Source: CAYJPK01 sp964372035
Lineage (GTDB): Bacteria > Desulfobacterota > Desulfovibrionia > Desulfovibrionales > Desulfovibrionaceae
Direction: 5' to 3'
Length of the DNA stretch: 64,000 nt
Assembly: GCA_964372035.1 (NCBI GenBank)
Contig: CAYJPK010000001.1
Coordinates: forward strand, 1 to 64,000
The position numbers and the translations under genes are program-made. Below the pieces are notes generated by a model, which ran no database searches, had not been told where the DNA came from, and worked only from the letters and a program-made list of their open reading frames with translations. Positions 35,601-38,602 of this stretch are shown here, piece by piece (within the stretch, counting starts at the first letter, position 1; each line of letters begins with the position of its first letter).

Positions 35601-38375
35601 AGGGCGTATTTTATCACTAATTACAGTATTAAGCTTGCAAATGATAGTTTTAGTGATGAAGAAAGAGTCTATCTTGCACAATCTGACGTGAGTGAACAGC
35701 ATTATTCACAATCTGATGATATTATGTCAATTAGGTTGAGTGCTTATACTGTTGAAGATTATGCTAAGAAAATTTCTGGTGAGATTGAATTTACTGACCT
35801 TGACCGCTTCTATATTTGGTCAAGTGAAAAACCTGATAGAATTGAAAATCCTGATGGTTCAATGACTATTAGAATGCTTGATGATGTTAATATCTTGCTT
35901 AAGGGTGGAGTATTAAATGTTAATGCTATTAATCATGCCCTTATTGGTACTGGTATATTTGACATTGGTGACCCAAATAAAGTTGATTTAACAGTTGGTA
36001 CTATTACTGTTAGTGCTTATGAAGGTGAGCTTCGTGTAAAAGCTGACGGTAATTTATATCAAGATGTTAATGGATTAGGGCTTAGCACTAATAGCGGTTA
36101 TATGGTAGCAGAGGCAAGTAATGGCGATATTGGTAAAATCGATCAAAACTTACTTGTGGGCACTCATGATACCTTACGTTTACGTGGTTTCGGTAGCATG
36201 TTTGTTGAGAGCGATTATGACCTTAATATTGATGCTATTAACAATGAAGCAGGTAAAGGCAAAGTTGTATCCTTAACTGCTAATGGTAAGACTATTACAA
36301 TTAGCGATAAAAATGTTGTGCTACAAGGTACATTAATCTTGAGTGCGAACGAGGCGATTATTGGTGAAGATATTACTGAAACCATTAGTGTTTTAGATGA
36401 TACATCAATTACAGTTCGTAAAGGCGATTTAGAACTTACAAGTAAAGACTTTATTAGTTTAGATGATCGTGTGTCAATTACTGTTGAAACTGATGGCGTA
36501 TTTATGGATAGTAAAAATATCGTTCTCGGTAAAGATAATGATATAACTATCGCTGATGGTGCAATAATTGGTACTGCAATCACTGAAAATATTACTGTTT
36601 TTGATAATTCAAGCATTACAGTTCGAAATGGTGATATGCAATTAAACAGCTCACAAACACTTAGTTTAATGCAGGGTACTAGTTCAACCGTTGAAAATGG
36701 TGAATTTAAAGCAGTTGAAAGTCGTATCATAAATATTTTTGATGGTGCTAATGTTGCAGTTACTAATGGTGATTTAGAGTTGGTTGCAAGTGAAGTTCTT
36801 AGTCTTTTAAATGAAACTTCACTTATGGTGAAAAATGGTGATTTATCACTAAACGCCGGTGAAACTCTTAATGTTTTAAATAACTCTACACTTTCAGTCC
36901 AAGGTGGAGATTTAGAATTAAGTGCAGGCGAAAACCTTTATATCTTAGATAAATCAAAACTTTTAGCTCAAGATGGTGGTATAAACTTAAGTTCAGGCTC
37001 TGTAATTAATACTTTTGATGGTGCTGAGCTAACTGCACAAAATAATATCACTATGCAAAGTCAGCTCATTGATACATCTGATGTGAATTTGACAAGTCAG
37101 ACTGGTGATATACAGCTTACTGGAAAAGATAGGGTTCATCTTAGAGGTGATGCTAAGCTAATAACAAAAACAGGTTCTATACTTATTGAAAGTCAAGAGA
37201 TTGATATTGATAATGTTGATTTTGAATATCAGAATCTTAACTTAGCCTTGCAAGCTGATAACAGCTCAACTTTAAGCATTGCTGATGCTACTTTTACACA
37301 ATATACTAGCCAAGGTGTTTTGACAAAAGGCTTTGTAACTGTAACAGGTAGTTCACCAAATGATTATGTTGACCTTAGTGAAGGCACACAGCAAATGACC
37401 TTGACTCTTAATGCTGAAAATGGCGGAAGTTTAGATAATTATAATGTACTAATAAACTTTACTGGTGTTGAAAGAATTGCAACAGGTCAAGCTGATGATA
37501 AGCTTATTCTTTTAGCTGGTGGTAGCATATCTGGCTCAATTGATATGGGCGGTGGAACAAATACAGCGATTAACGATACTAATACTTCATTATATTGGAC
37601 ACTTAGTGGAACTGGCAACTTGTCAGTTGGTACAGGTTCACAACCAAGTACGCCATATATCAATGGTATTAGAAATATCATGGGTTCAGCGCACGGTGAT
37701 ACCTTAACTTATAAAGATGATATATTAAATGGTTACTGGCTTATTAGTGAAAATAATATTGGTTCATTAAACGGTGTTTACTTTACTAATATCACAACTG
37801 CGAACCACTACGGACCAGGCGGAACATTTGATTTGTCAGGCAGAATGGATAATCTTGATATCCAAGGCGATACAATGATTACTATCTTCCCTGATGGATA
37901 TTTCTACAATGTTAGCTTTGGTGGCGGAATTAGCTTGATTGACCTGAAAGTTGTTAACCGTGCAGTACCTTTAGCAACTTTATCAAACACTGGTACTAGT
38001 GATGAAGAAAGTGTCATTTTTGGTGATAATTTATCAGAATTCTTAGGTGAGTCTTCACGTGATACTCTAGTAAATGCTCAAGCAGTGAAAGAAGCTTCGG
38101 ATAATGCTGAAAACTTTGCTGAATTTATTAACAATATTCTTGATAATATTGATGACTCAGCTGTAGTTGCAAGCTCAGGCAATGCAAATGCTGATAATCA
38201 AGAAAATGATGAAAGCAAAGAAACTAAAGAGAACACTGAAAGTAAACAAGCTCAAGATGAAAATCAAAATGAGCAGCAAGAAAAAAGTGATAATGGCAAT
38301 GCGCCAGATAATTCAAATCAAGTAAATATAAATAATAACAATGCTGATACAACTAAAGGAGAAGCTAGCGAGTAA
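14664..38375 (+). CDS. Giant LEPR-XLL beta-helix adhesin (7903 aa)
   Basis: One uninterrupted 23.7-kb frame. The start is fixed by AGGAGG at 14653-14658; an upstream in-frame TTG at 14649 is rejected. There is no classical signal peptide. A basic N-terminus leads to LEPRQLLSA (41-49), the LEPR-XLL motif found at the start of very large proteins of planctomycetes and some other bacteria. Most of the rest is Asn/Ser/Gly/Ala/Ile/Val-rich and looks like right-handed parallel beta-helix, as in filamentous haemagglutinins and LktA-type filamentous adhesins. Special sections are GL-x-x-G-x-x-Y modules (about 1000-1760), a proline hinge (P2124-P2129), Gly/Ala-rich helix modules (about 2180-5000), a non-repetitive, partly helical insertion (about 5240-6040), exact 23-residue repeats (about 7322-7460) and a disordered Glu/Asn/Gln tail from about 7830. 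I noticed only two Cys and no RTX repeats. It is most likely the cargo of the upstream export operon; the target is unknown. Confidence 0.88.
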   Translation: MSIIRKILKSASQVVTDSGINTCYTSPQTKKNRIPASFEQLEPRQLLSATQVEADSNISFESTIVEPVIVTIGEGFNTAGDAVKNTIDLATADLVSIYNSVTGFIGDTYGGIVGEIPSGEFNYGDVNIDGSVDFSRATQTINHDSNIGLYMSINGDVTLDTIHFNDDIKNAANSTIAIMANGTVNLRNIDFTGIETIIIRADFVYLDGIDINTAQGDANKFQVIAMDSIAIGNATDPNSSQDITVNQGASSSINEHTLDFTAMTSLKLLEGASIVDDGVLKAHVNFTAPDISITGTGITADKSIDIGGDFVAFAKEEAFLHPLLGFLPIRFSSGDARITVDNASIEASNVQLEAYVQTEAAYQFPDLGEISGNVYVEAIYSAMKDHAFIEILHSMGLDVFTPDVVDSAVDAQDAIAEIAFGPYAAPAIPGLSFYTQFLTQPLSDVLTTLMDQFTVELPFYVSTATAEAVVEIKGNTQLTATDGDLNIVATSSVINEADSYVDIIGINILSNSTKAKVLIGENDTDNINLYAKNDINIASFSTNTNESKLIAIFAPAARKKNGESKSKHSAISFAFGMTMNQALASVVIGRNVNAVAENDVNIKSLTVEELTNTVKANSTWKGLLGIAVAINTGGGESLVSVKGNILAKEGDVNINSNIITNITTMSSTVKGLLFEAAPPPHVDPRAMDAFNAVAVKVITNLLRPFGGLMETKNLGLGTTVAYASHGSAANTIIGSTATITSQFGSVNLHSQADTTPVIESSSSSSYAVEAQVTQGTIYMAQNNASGEKNIKSSSKNPNTGAAVAVGISTLSTNAETIVEDGAKINYNQRVDITSDANYFLPSTFRTLAGFQLPNLGAPIEIDFGHLGETLGGFLTMWNIEELTSFINGIGELQESLQQEYLDLQDAVLGQAFNLDSVNGNQGFAVPNSYVYASTGGAKSLSISASMAYIKQDNNSKVSVGDNVSIMRVGGATSSDIRSGGTIQLDDAYSNLNGLVTYEVYAGGTSLNGLIAGEEYYAVVDANGLLTLYHNNSGTQGSKITLGGNTNDTRHYFIFEKSKAVEFDYSLFDNKWQIGTTDNTILAMNSAHGMQTGDIVNVSSTSGSNFGLDANSLYMVFARSTTELSFKKIENGKVVGDFIVLSITDDFASDDSNKFYSISEATASEKENLGLSFTLTTAEYNSFNNETYDVFNGFSSGDIIRYTSTGAAISGLSSGSEYVIELIGGSSFMLYDTSGNIINLSLDAAALNSQHKFTKENDPSKSSDDISVYINGNELSVQSIEINGVTSYSLRAQLKGDSFISNTIESLALSTGDVIEYTSTGASIFGLESGKQYEVSVLDGGRLTLRAYDASTQIAFGDYIMLGRQIQGDAEHTFTLVKVYANAPIQVDAVEQNTNPNAIYVNTHDYVTGDKLIVKMLDASLSTEENPVYTQVLGTYTVTRISETMITLQDVNGNYIQFPDFTSDIHPEFLLARPSQADLNTSIVNDANGNYDYLKFDGDISYLYDGGTIILNSDLIYTVTENLYDENEDPILETVQVYDMNGNPVLSPDGTPVTVEQVKTETKTVTLKAGTEVFAKLVFARDANGYITETVIGVRLAVDEQSYLAADYIEIDSYNGTVSIVTEELAVSKDTLNIAQYLFQSTGAHNAQDGTTVTYTPLDTNGNPDINNIRYFTINVFDDYHFSLSEVDSSGELKAIKVSDFMALTSGSFELGKPVEGLLVQTENLIAPLESLSLDNHGLTTGQRLIHEYTITDENGEDVIITTTYYVIVKNANEFYLAESYNHALQGFALAGDALPSVGHLRNLESGIFIESTSSDKTINVTGQLFTGLGPTRGLFPASTYYVPNAPSAAKALFWLDVQNLRGNIKNMITNRYPSSSTGAGASIQILDFSHETQAQVGKGASSSTSLLIGDSLNINSYSDNGIFSFLLAGAMGELKSYSGSLGVIMVDNVTTADLSLGSGSAYIGNSLGGDLTITAKDNTYYTQLSLALNMSETAIGGTAFVQAIDRETIAAIGNENAETATGSVYVTGRADIDAHTTGQNIAAVVGASVATPPDSAQPNYQKPTNPYDAFASSNTNYQGVDAALHKTSRFTSKNNTSNKGGDIDEMVSTYNSNITPKTPAGQTPPPPPPQPAGKSTAIAAQLLVSSYNEETKAIVQNLSTLVVAGFLARAVNDTKQVVVAGALGIALEGGTGGAGSGINKDNLGVGAAIVVTVNDKTAEAYVDNVATMIVSEDDFALDSRDESLNIVIGAGLGAATGGAGGAGTLLANIHESNTKSYIANSDLTVEQGAVHVLSQRDIFMVTVAGGGGFGKSKGIGVSVGINDLSGNTEAYISNSSIQALENIDVLALSGSSSSRSILIDEDTPGNSGITDVSDLNAGYNLISIGASVGVATGGAGGAGAITINIISGETKAYIVGDDSDGVDTILAGENVNVQALDQFGVVSIGGSVAYSSNDQTANPPSSTKSVGFVSSLNWITSKASSQVFNVNIGNNTYNDSHVTVEAISKQDIIAIAGAVAVSAGGNAGAFTLAANVISAGTTAEVNSATIIANQLAVHSANEATILSIAGGVSKSTGGNVAAAIAVNVIDGASMPSLDVDNLDDSFDFTNAGNLDVSATVRNSNITLNGDTDECMQVLAEASSAILSIAAGVSITTEDRTSSMPNTSSSYAGSVSVNVINRSVTATVESSTLNLTQGKLSIVARDFIGSENDGSQILAISGQVGLNFSGNQSGIAIGGNYIGGNVYAGIKNEENNTRNSIINAGELEIEAHSVGEILSLNASVALALSKQPMNTAKSGTIAVNVINKDVTATIENATINAGPISVSAKDSAEILGLAASLAFAKGVQSSTLSGVLAVNVITTNQLANVYNSTIISSGDVDVLADGKNSIHAVNLGAANKGLVLNPNVVVNDTDTVVEKSTITTTGDLGIYATQGIAGTRSTESWISKTTGDHKSDVDAYLSTSGIEFDTNIVAINFNIAANKGDASTIGVGVAVNVVTSNVDAIVKNSSLSSSEMAIESINSAKIIAVTMGIAWSMGGQGTFSGSAMLASNTTAGGATTSIGTSSLTSTNDMSISSRNNADIFALAINAAVSTSGSAGGLFVGVNVIAMDTTTSISGDGISGTIKSGGDLFVQAQDTSNIWAFTVAAAVGTGASSNAVGFANNTSVITGEVKTSIFNMNTIDVGGDFTVNAYSSNLIVNVAIGVAVSTGTGLALQATLSENIIVKDILAEVQTVKTITVGGNMVVDAQEQVPSKIADDWEKASYMKGVGFDESTVNTDGANNAQTKEAGVSVGDGTSEKQADGTHNYNASDALFEPANGIFSLVISVAVSTKGTALSGALNFNWLQRSTSAIVNDVENLRLTSLAPSLNGAKSGMIVNAKSSAAAFGAVVSVAASGKGAAGGLSAAINVLDNETKAILSNSNVGGWSGSYWNDSKLGNVTVDSENISGAVAFVIAVGASGGEAGAGITFSMNLGISSGSSLDLSNSNDEDKKDKARELSQSYSANIESDGASTYTDDSSSTAKLGGESAEASIISSNLYSSGALSVEALQNSALMSINIAVGASAKVGVAFSMGLNLLTTNSLARIENSNSSYYINSGSTTVAATTSGKTWAFLVSVGAAGTLGLAGVFSLSRVEGNAQSYISGGNVRTSGGDVKVSSYANTDMLTVGIAVGAGGTGGGAGAVGLALAGNTVTAEILGQASINIHNGSLIVNAKNETGVVTTSLGVAGAGTGAGAGATAINISDWSEAKNYDPNAQTKNNAQAKDANESLVGLSTSKKSDFQTKASVEANSIKITGNISTMGSVDVIAENYASFVAVLLVVAGSGTGAGAGGLVLNILDSNSHANLSVVNNLSIANSAINVEAKNSTKMWATMLAVAGSGTGAGAGAVALNLGSASSDAHINGGSTSSTSQSQFTARDINVNAQSNADVYALALSVAGSGTGAGVASFAINTLKNATVATISGLGSGRFVINAENVDVLSTNTSTIVASTLGVAGSGSGAGGLSLSINVFSGNALELANIANSSKNIESGTNTLKGLAENTNYNVAESGSYLYLKDTENNSTIFIDTNGVTADKHYIVRRDEHGSETLYSFTKNAISSGAINLSQLYNEETGRYGDFDSIDVNDTFTYRSTKHGASTYASETVEEIKSSAVIIQNVNMTAKSLDALASSKLKSVTVSSGVAGSGGGSGYGSIAISIANNSVQAIIDNSELDINGNMSMEAFNSSKTYNIAIAIAGAASYAGGMGVAISSDSGATTTKISNSTINSTGNIYLKSEASLDILSLNFAIAGSGVYAGAGTISVNILQGTVSSDILGSTITAGGTLSTLANFSKATDSASSLANIVDGNDRENLTAVLYEANTRYGEAQADASKDKTNPNQTSMEYDTNSSADEFKDSLSHSGIVSVSISAAGAGKIAGAGAISINELSGDVATNISNSTITTDIAEIKSSMNSKIQSYVIAAAGGGKLGLSGSIGLNEIAGTTKTIITDTDITVGKKADIIATQELAITGLVGAFAGGSIGVSFGLIINTLSGDVRAGMVNGSLNGRNQSSSDAYITAYRATDVKAYAIGVGLGAGALSGGVAENTLKGSTKAFMQDVSASTLNDMYVIANENINSTTIGVQASIGAIAVSAGVAITSATGTVTSEIVGSNSKFENINNLKVLSDSNADLSIKGIGAAVGGLSVGVIISEIEFETDVLASISGANISSVNSVEVTGDGDWNLYSFSLAGAGGVLAVTGADSKVNITGSVDSHIDNSSLHDVRNIDVNAYATPKAKAVSVSPAIGIAGAIGVALATANISPTIKAFVDNINVTHSVYYDKYGNINSNIPVVVPNVSINAELRRPTTKGVYNAETTSFALSTGILFSGAGAGSTTTNNATLMAYARNLRAATLNSLEVVANLNPSLYAYSTGVGVSYFIAGVGAATSDLDSDATTYAFVTNIGETEVLNNFTVHAISNVYTKQEAVAGSGAIGLAISASAANQVLNGTTKTSIGYDYDLSKSANGNFKADTINLKANNIFDIKLSTNSVSVGNLSGAGGEPDLEAAMTTEILIAKDAKLEATDIRILAQSEILRYAHENTTYSTAVGLLTVNAGGTQNDLAADTKVIIAENAQLLATGRASDKDYLIVQAYNILDVHDRLSFVSAGIVGVPAIASTMYGDFSTDIILEKGASVKTEHLLGSDVILHSASYEGLDLNTGVKLFGLASSGALSSIMEIDSTNTITIKDSASVYSSRDLVLSTGALSYEYDEFIAFNNRDVHNSENARNVDNVKLDSWEMLVSLYNFGSTSKPQMQTITGVETSDLNEFAKLVYQGKITDALKEYKNAANAILSRFVDDQNQIDPANYDWTIYDDAKIKEGFVKEIGGGYVYMSGNIYDITFFPISVTDGYLNWNQTNLLDIQVGGLAQAKADAKIYTDRGGLLLRGDTIAHNWTTEAFGKYDTTDISDNFVGKALINGVLEGGVKNDVDATLYALDEATWNKYKDSSELDPSEKERIENALAIFESVFNVSYWEYLKDPEGFEENTLGSDALSNLAWSNFVNSLPNGTNLFDLGISDYAEFILETYASNNIDTLIAIKDKSPGITSSDLSDLIKSIDINGIETAYKAAGLTIADFWRGLYDANVSYDNYGNMVTNLTKSERDFINVMIGRTIDNAKNTQLVSREGWIAIANEYIELDDSGNITWNGPFDSGRKAFLTDFYKALIDNSYTLEGILIPYVATTTDLLNAYVADHDNGASVNWDYYDADKLAYGILDSSKTDANARNTSYVSVRGWEDFLDAYRDSSSATGWSSVFDSLMAGNLTNFDALIEALDESSSRADLDSILSGYPTTSSTLLNKYVDDHGSVNWHTHYDTVQIQKDANGAALDGLFNGGDLKFDSTFWSIVSGVVTKDTNGNLVTTNYVGTMFEGLTLGERGQARLLGYAQGNITVANNSYKNTYDTYFGVYTASAREQAAEAFKAKAGIGDALNDLQYIAVGTSTDQIKVSVDVEGDTYGSTLVNEYKMLQNIYITYGAESSVGKDAYAQMVDLQDDLVNYGYGEMSGSRFTFKPDAKKVTVTVEDILISKGNVLFFADTVEGDGTVAAYGGDAKFILKNEIENSTLVVDDLTVAANFGGEVRSIWGEIKMDSSNIIATQNGTPLLAIYQNMQYGLLEVGDITNLSGVVSLVSLGDIHITGNVSAKSQSASAAGTYTLENKEHGAIHSVGGTPIGVDPNDPNNLEFVPGAGIFSFGDIDIKAAYINVNGLIQSGVKSYTIHIDGTDTYENIWLDDYGNASTESGSRNSYISAYYYDAAKNAYVLNPYIAGNGVVRLNGQVINTNDGYGQIKVYSDPTINITNTTDKHIIISDLQAGVDGTENYDDIDDLTAAQKAELFTESGIYIKQPGDSSYRMYTGGSFTPTDSSFKYHYRIASTSETKETFSYTTKKWIGIDDLARDDGPHYKSHGDKVTVENSPVDDTGGYITTNGITYAKNQGLLYDADDEAVKTADINSVDTLFTGIMEQYQELKGTVSLWGFSFDIYETLERETYYSIDSGTGVSGDAVRYSELTSEVPTYHDPHEWSEGAFLWKITYVKNSKTVSSSFKNVLWIVLDTNHDIDLTRGSGNGKININNTGTGTIYLDGNISTFADINIDTNGSIEDFGNSYISGETIDIDAKGNIGSVNNTIKLAATDTALELKGANIYAETFGARLDNTVLIHASAEGVVNINANGAGLKGYAHGSEVILTAHRNIGSERDNFIIDNTVDQSKGVIVTVKTNTGDIFLNSGDNDMHIVQVSTVSGDINLITNTTSSSGSTTGAGIYDYNDLQQIDQQDIDRLEDMWSSLDLLKSDNVEIKEVKLAETVEVQTENYTSIYHSFFKLQSDIYAATGITEYAKIISVDPEYGFNGDVDAAIKWIEDGLFEYRRILNSFDPSLLTSPYDADLEITVTTLTPQQAINFREVAEKSVFTRTELVGGLVARLYNNSTSTLVTEQANIIGNNVNIETQELGQYGIDRAYFITNYSIKLANDSFSDEERVYLAQSDVSEQHYSQSDDIMSIRLSAYTVEDYAKKISGEIEFTDLDRFYIWSSEKPDRIENPDGSMTIRMLDDVNILLKGGVLNVNAINHALIGTGIFDIGDPNKVDLTVGTITVSAYEGELRVKADGNLYQDVNGLGLSTNSGYMVAEASNGDIGKIDQNLLVGTHDTLRLRGFGSMFVESDYDLNIDAINNEAGKGKVVSLTANGKTITISDKNVVLQGTLILSANEAIIGEDITETISVLDDTSITVRKGDLELTSKDFISLDDRVSITVETDGVFMDSKNIVLGKDNDITIADGAIIGTAITENITVFDNSSITVRNGDMQLNSSQTLSLMQGTSSTVENGEFKAVESRIINIFDGANVAVTNGDLELVASEVLSLLNETSLMVKNGDLSLNAGETLNVLNNSTLSVQGGDLELSAGENLYILDKSKLLAQDGGINLSSGSVINTFDGAELTAQNNITMQSQLIDTSDVNLTSQTGDIQLTGKDRVHLRGDAKLITKTGSILIESQEIDIDNVDFEYQNLNLALQADNSSTLSIADATFTQYTSQGVLTKGFVTVTGSSPNDYVDLSEGTQQMTLTLNAENGGSLDNYNVLINFTGVERIATGQADDKLILLAGGSISGSIDMGGGTNTAINDTNTSLYWTLSGTGNLSVGTGSQPSTPYINGIRNIMGSAHGDTLTYKDDILNGYWLISENNIGSLNGVYFTNITTANHYGPGGTFDLSGRMDNLDIQGDTMITIFPDGYFYNVSFGGGISLIDLKVVNRAVPLATLSNTGTSDEESVIFGDNLSEFLGESSRDTLVNAQAVKEASDNAENFAEFINNILDNIDDSAVVASSGNANADNQENDESKETKENTESKQAQDENQNEQQEKSDNGNAPDNSNQVNINNNNADTTKGEASE
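17640..19900 (+). repeat. Degenerate GL-x-x-G-x-x-Y module repeats in the giant gene
   Basis: A recurring protein module of about 100-115 residues is encoded here, with a GD[IV] strand, an STG turn and a GLxxGxxY core. Core glycines are at residues 1008, 1106, 1210 and 1325, and weaker versions follow to about residue 1760. Similar modules occur in other giant filamentous proteins. The DNA is too diverged for recent duplication. Confidence 0.6.
21426..21860 (+). repeat. 27-bp exact direct repeat in the giant gene
   Basis: An identical 27-mer encoding ATGGAGGAG occurs at 21426-21452 and 21834-21860, 408 bases apart and in the same frame. It is part of the general Gly/Ala repeat architecture and could be a substrate for recombination. 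Confidence 0.7.
25827..26641 (+). repeat. Gly/Ala-rich VAGSGTGAG repeats in the giant gene
   Basis: Five successive modules carry the V-A-G-[SA]-G-x-G-A-G signature at 25827, 26112, 26277, 26457 and 26628. Spacing after the second is 165, 180 and 171 bases. A 26-mer is identical at 26277-26302 and 26457-26482. Each module has an apolar glycine strand, a polar strand and a TKAxI/ATI-like strand, as expected for stacked beta-helix turns. Confidence 0.7.
31611..32190 (+). repeat. Tandem ~107-residue helical repeat inside the giant protein
   Basis: Two tandem units begin at VSREGW (V5650) and VSVRGW (V5757) and end at VNWDYYD (V5727) and VNWHTHYD (V5834), so both ends are shifted by 107 residues. 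Each includes an LLNxYVxDH helix before the VNW motif. A third, partial copy lies at about residues 5320-5340 (ILSRFVDD, then YDW at W5338). These units look alpha-helical, unlike the surrounding beta-helix. Confidence 0.6.
36627..37040 (+). repeat. Six 69-bp periodic repeats near the 3' end of the giant gene
   Basis: The [NG]G[DE] codons that open each unit start at 36627, 36696, 36765, 36834, 36903 and 36972, exactly 69 bases (23 residues) apart. The consensus is NGDLELxAxExLxxLxxTxL followed by xVx. This is the length expected for one turn of a right-handed beta-helix, repeated here with no insertion. Confidence 0.75.
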
Positions 38376-38602
38376 CCAGTTTTTTAAAGTTTTAAAAATC
38401 TTGATTTGAAAAATAAACAAGCAGGGGTTCATTATCTGGTAACAACTTAAAGCCCCGGCATAAAACCGTTAAGTTTGATTATATTGGCTGAGGCGTTTAA
38501 TGTTTTGGTTTATGGTTAATTTGTTTAATGAGTTTATAATTTGTAATGTGTTGGGCTATGTATTTCTTTACATAGCCCTTTAACTTACCTAAATTCTATA
38601 AT
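38376..38602 (+). terminator. 3' region of the giant gene with two stem-loops
   Basis: No gene is visible in this convergent gap. One imperfect stem-loop pairs AACTTAA (38444-38450) with TTAAGTT (38469-38475), with an inner CGG/CCG pair. A second, perfect 10-bp stem pairs 38553-38562 with 38569-38578 (GGGCTATGTA) around TTTCTT, but only three T residues follow it. The second is the probable terminator of the giant transcript; on the minus strand it has no T-run. Confidence 0.5.

Noticed and set aside
14664..38375. Many short open frames antisense to or out of frame with the giant gene, including one of 171 codons at 36215-36730 on the minus strand
   Set aside because: They follow the repeat structure and the codon bias of the plus-strand gene, have no ribosome binding sites that fit, and show no recognisable domain.
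14664..38375. Giant protein as a classical RTX or two-partner-secretion substrate
   Set aside because: No GGxGxD nonapeptides were seen, there is no Sec signal with a TPS domain, and no TpsB gene lies nearby.
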